Translations under genes and position numbers: made by a program
Notes under the pieces: model-generated
Told to the model about the DNA's origin: nothing
The model's input: only the letters and a program-made list of their open reading frames with translations
Databases searched by the model: none
In this document: positions 30,966 to 33,064 of the stretch, piece by piece
Layout: the number at the start of each line of letters is the position of its first letter
Position numbering within the stretch: position 1 is the stretch's first letter
Origin: Candidatus Nomurabacteria bacterium
Lineage (GTDB): Bacteria > Patescibacteriota > Minisyncoccia > Phycocordibacterales > UBA9973
DNA length: 33,064 nt
Assembly: GCA_025361085.1 (NCBI GenBank)
Contig: JANYAX010000028.1
Location: 1-33,064, forward strand
Direction: 5' to 3'

Positions 30966-32522
30966 CTAACATCTTCTAGTACGGCGCACCAAGATAGTAC
31001 AAATAGGTTTAGCGGGGGTTAATGTATGGGTGTGCCGTAGGCACGCCCACGCTGTTTGTGTTTGGTTTGCAACGGAATTTGAAAAATCGGGCGCGCTAGC
31101 GCGCACTAATCTTTCGCCGAGGAGGAGGTTCGAGCCAAAGACTTTTTTGGCAGCAACCTTTTTATTCAAAAGGTTGCAATCCAGTGCAATTTTTTCCATA
31201 TTTTGAGCCTCTTTTATCCATTCTCGCATCGGTTCGAGCCAATGTTTTTGTTTTTGTTGATTAAGAGATATTTCTTCCTCGAGCGACTTCTTTTCAGATA
31301 ATAAAATCGCTTTTTGAGTTCTGTAAGTTTCTTTATCAATATCTTGTTCTAAATATCCTTCTAGAAGTCGCTCAAGCTTTGCAGAAATATCTTTTATACT
31401 TTTTTGATTCTTTTCAACAAAAACAGAAACAGATTGGGCGGATTTATTTTCATCTTCATTGAGTCTCGTGTTTAAATAATCCGCCCAATCTTGTGGCATA
31501 GAAACTTTTTTGAGAAGTGATGAAATTTGCTCGTCCAAGACCTCTTGGCGAATGCAGGATTCGGGACATTTCATATCTCGTCTTTTCTTGGAACAATGAT
31601 AATAAGTATAGTAATGTTCTTTACCACTAATTTGTCTTTTAATCCTGTATTCGCCAGTTATCATCATTCCACAAGTAGCACAACTTAGGAGCCCGCAAAA
31701 TACTTGTGGTTCATTTTTATGAATCAGTCTTGGACGACCTCTCTCTTTCATCACTTCTTGAACTCGATCAAAAAGTTTCTTATCCACAATTGGTTCAAAC
31801 TTTCCTTCATATATTTCTCCAGCGTAGCGGAAATGTCCGTAATAGAATGGATTGGAGAGGATAAAAGTGGCTCGTGTTCTGTGTATTTTCTTTCCGTGTT
31901 TTGTCAAAAGATTATGTTTCGCCAAAAACATACCAATAGTATCAAGCGTTTGATTCCCTTGTGCATACATCTCAAACGCTTGGCGAACAACAGGCGCGGA
32001 CTTGGTATCTATTACAATCGTTTTCGTTCGACTATCATTTATATATCCTACAGGTGAAAGTCCTGGGTATTCTCCGCGCCTAACTTTTTGGCGTAAACCT
32101 CTTTTGGTATTTTCGGAAAGAGAATCCACATAATATTTACTTTGTCCGAAAGCCATATTGAGCATAAATTTACCCTGTGAAGTAGAATCACACCAAAATG
32201 TTGGGAATTTTAGGCTCGCAAGTTTCCCAATGTCGAGGAGATAAATAATCTTACCGCCATCAATACTATTTCTTGCAAGACGATCCGGATGCCAAGAGAG
32301 AACAGAATCTGCATCGCCATTTTCTATACACTTCATCATCTCATTGAAAATAGGTCTGCCTGGAATTTTTGCAGATTGTTTTTCAATGAACTCTTTGGCG
32401 ATGTAGAGATTTTCTCTCTTGGCATAGTCTCGTAATTCTTGCAATTGTGCCTCAATACTAAGCACCTGCTTATCCTCGACATCTGTGGACTTGCGAGCAT
32501 ACAAAAAGAATTTTTGTGACAT
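30966..32522 (-). CDS. Large serine recombinase / integrase 2
   Basis: A 518-residue large serine recombinase: nucleophile Ser12 in YARKSTDV, WHPDRLARNSIDGG, SENTKRGLRQKVRRGEYPG, the recombinase domain (SPVGYIND, NPFYYGHFRYAGEIYEGKF), a zinc ribbon (CATCGMMIT, then YHCSKKRRDMKC) and a coiled coil (about 345-420). The last 50 or so residues (from LLLGERLV) are encoded by a 147-bp sequence present as an inverted copy upstream of the gene, so the C-terminal tail is repeat-derived. It is only distantly related to recombinase 1. Interlocked inverted repeats precede the start. Confidence 0.93.
   Translation of the reverse strand: MSQKFFLYARKSTDVEDKQVLSIEAQLQELRDYAKRENLYIAKEFIEKQSAKIPGRPIFNEMMKCIENGDADSVLSWHPDRLARNSIDGGKIIYLLDIGKLASLKFPTFWCDSTSQGKFMLNMAFGQSKYYVDSLSENTKRGLRQKVRRGEYPGLSPVGYINDSRTKTIVIDTKSAPVVRQAFEMYAQGNQTLDTIGMFLAKHNLLTKHGKKIHRTRATFILSNPFYYGHFRYAGEIYEGKFEPIVDKKLFDRVQEVMKERGRPRLIHKNEPQVFCGLLSCATCGMMITGEYRIKRQISGKEHYYTYYHCSKKRRDMKCPESCIRQEVLDEQISSLLKKVSMPQDWADYLNTRLNEDENKSAQSVSVFVEKNQKSIKDISAKLERLLEGYLEQDIDKETYRTQKAILLSEKKSLEEEISLNQQKQKHWLEPMREWIKEAQNMEKIALDCNLLNKKVAAKKVFGSNLLLGERLVRASAPDFSNSVANQTQTAWACLRHTHTLTPAKPICTILVRRTRRC
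30987..31133. repeat. 147-bp inverted repeat, left copy
   Basis: Reverse complement of 32701-32847 with 145 of 147 bases identical. It contains two internal palindromes, GCGCGCTAGCGCGC and a GGGTGTGCC/GGCACGCCC hairpin. It encodes the C-terminal tail of recombinase 2. Confidence 0.93.
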
Positions 32523-32532
32523 ATATTTTAAA

Positions 32533-32629
32533 AGCAGAAATGGATATTCTAGTGTTGAAACCTTAACGCAAAGTTAAGATAGCTAGAATATCCATTTCTG
32601 CTAACTTTGCTAATAATTTGGTTTCAACA
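32533..32629. repeat. Interlocked inverted repeats upstream of recombinase 2
   Basis: Perfect 20-bp arms AGCAGAAATGGATATTCTAG (32533-32552) and 32583-32602; perfect 10-bp arms TGTTGAAACC (32553-32562) and 32620-32629; 9-bp arms GCAAAGTTA (32568-32576) and 32602-32610; plus a local hairpin CTTAAC/GTTAAG (32562-32578). The 20-bp pair crosses the other pairs, so the folds are mutually exclusive or pseudoknotted. In the transcript direction the 20-bp hairpin ends in TTTT just before the start codon. Confidence 0.75.
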
Positions 32630-32700
32630 ATTCAAGTATATCACTTTTAAAATAATCACAAAATTCTTTTTGTATAAATTAGTAAAAATTGCATTGGATT

Positions 32701-32847
32701 TCGAACCTCCTCCTCGGCGAAAGATTAGTGCGCGCTAGCGCGCCGGATTTTTCAAATTCCGTTGCAAACCAAACACAAACAGCGTGGGCGTGCCTACGGC
32801 ACGCCCATACATTAACCCCCGCTAAACCTATTTGTACTATCTTGGTG
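32701..32847. repeat. 147-bp inverted repeat, right copy
   Basis: Inverted copy of 30987-31133 with two mismatches. The hairpin GGGCGTGCC/GGCACGCCC is perfect here. Its plus strand contains a frame matching the recombinase tail, without the rest of a gene. Confidence 0.93.
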
Positions 32848-33064
32848 TGGTTATATGACTCCGTTCGAACCTATTTCCAAAAGAATGAAAGCTAATCTTA
32901 CGCTCGGCTTCTGTCTTTTCTTTAATATTCCTACTACGCTCTACTAATGTATCAATTCTCTAAACTGCGGACTTCGGTTTTGCGAAACTAATTTGCGGGA
33001 AGGGATTCGCAAAACCTCGACTTATTTCCATTTTGCCTTGAATTCTCTTTTGCCGTGCAGGAAG
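32848..33064. other. Gene-free right edge with a palindrome
   Basis: No supported gene. On the minus strand a short frame starts at 33031 (MEISRGFANPFPQ) but meets stops. An 11-bp inverted repeat GGTTTTGCGAA/TTCGCAAAACC lies at 32976-32986 and 33006-33016. The stretch looks like a dispersed intergenic repeat or the decayed edge of another element. Confidence 0.4.

Larger units (their letters stand above)
21560..30989. mobile_element. Putative integrated plasmid- or phage-like element at tRNA-Tyr
   Basis: The block starts at the tRNA-Tyr 3' end with a large serine recombinase and carries a primase-helicase, an unknown protein next to 10-bp tandem repeats, and a plus-strand run of small, secreted and membrane proteins. 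Base composition is visibly more AT-rich than the core genes. CGGCGCAC of the tRNA 3' end (21565-21572) recurs as a direct repeat at 30982-30989, exactly where the next recombinase unit begins. An 8-mer is weak evidence, so the right boundary is tentative. Confidence 0.5.

Noticed and set aside
32689-32895. 68-codon frame in the right 147-bp repeat
   Set aside because: It is only the repeat copy of the recombinase tail without catalytic parts.

Overview
The window looks like a chromosomal segment from a Candidate Phyla Radiation (Patescibacteria) bacterium, probably a parcubacterial lineage. Reasons: a divergent 16S rRNA gene with changes in the 530 loop, short intergenic spaces, compact versions of housekeeping proteins, AT-rich coding, standard use of TGA as stop, many predicted leaderless transcripts, and a set of genes (MYG1-like, HI0933-type flavoprotein, RmuC, DedA-like, large serine recombinases) often seen together in these genomes. 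No search could be run, so the lineage is an inference.

Region 1 (1-2,500): the 5' three quarters of a 16S rRNA gene on the minus strand with a good promoter, two small acidic unknown proteins, and tRNA-Lys(CTT) surrounded by partial duplications of itself. Region 2 (2,510-21,405): core genes. An apparent minus-strand operon runs yqeY, yvlD-like, dedA-like, MYG1-like, then obg. Next come a DnaQ-like exonuclease, rmuC, a Tyr/Gly-rich secreted protein, a broken proC, tRNA-Gln(TTG), an AI-2E/PerM transporter, and a minus-strand cluster serS, ftsQ-like, dus, dnaX, flavoprotein. On the plus strand follow dprA, topA and an RSH (ppGpp) gene; parB is convergent with RSH. Region 3 (21,488-33,064): tRNA-Tyr(GTA), whose 3' end overlaps the 3' end of a large serine recombinase gene. 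This opens an AT-rich accessory block that looks like an integrated plasmid- or phage-like element. It holds a zinc-finger/TOPRIM/AAA primase-helicase, an unknown protein beside a 10-bp tandem repeat, a structured RNA, and a plus-strand run of small, secreted or membrane proteins. A second large serine recombinase follows, bracketed by 147-bp inverted repeats that are almost identical.

The most unusual signals are not protein genes. (1) A homologous structured element of about 140-160 nt sits directly downstream of both tRNA-Lys and tRNA-Gln. It ends in a copy of the host tRNA's own 3' end and contains a segment antisense to that tRNA, with compensated stem changes between the two copies. (2) An 18-bp palindrome, consensus CCTGCCTGCGCAGGCAGG, lies in frame inside four housekeeping genes and adds six residues each time. 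(3) The 16S 530-loop pseudoknot carries a double compensatory change. (4) Both recombinase genes are preceded by interlocked inverted repeats reaching nearly to the start codon. (5) An uncharacterised multi-hairpin RNA precedes the cargo operon of the element. Function for these is inference; structure and repeats are read directly from the sequence.
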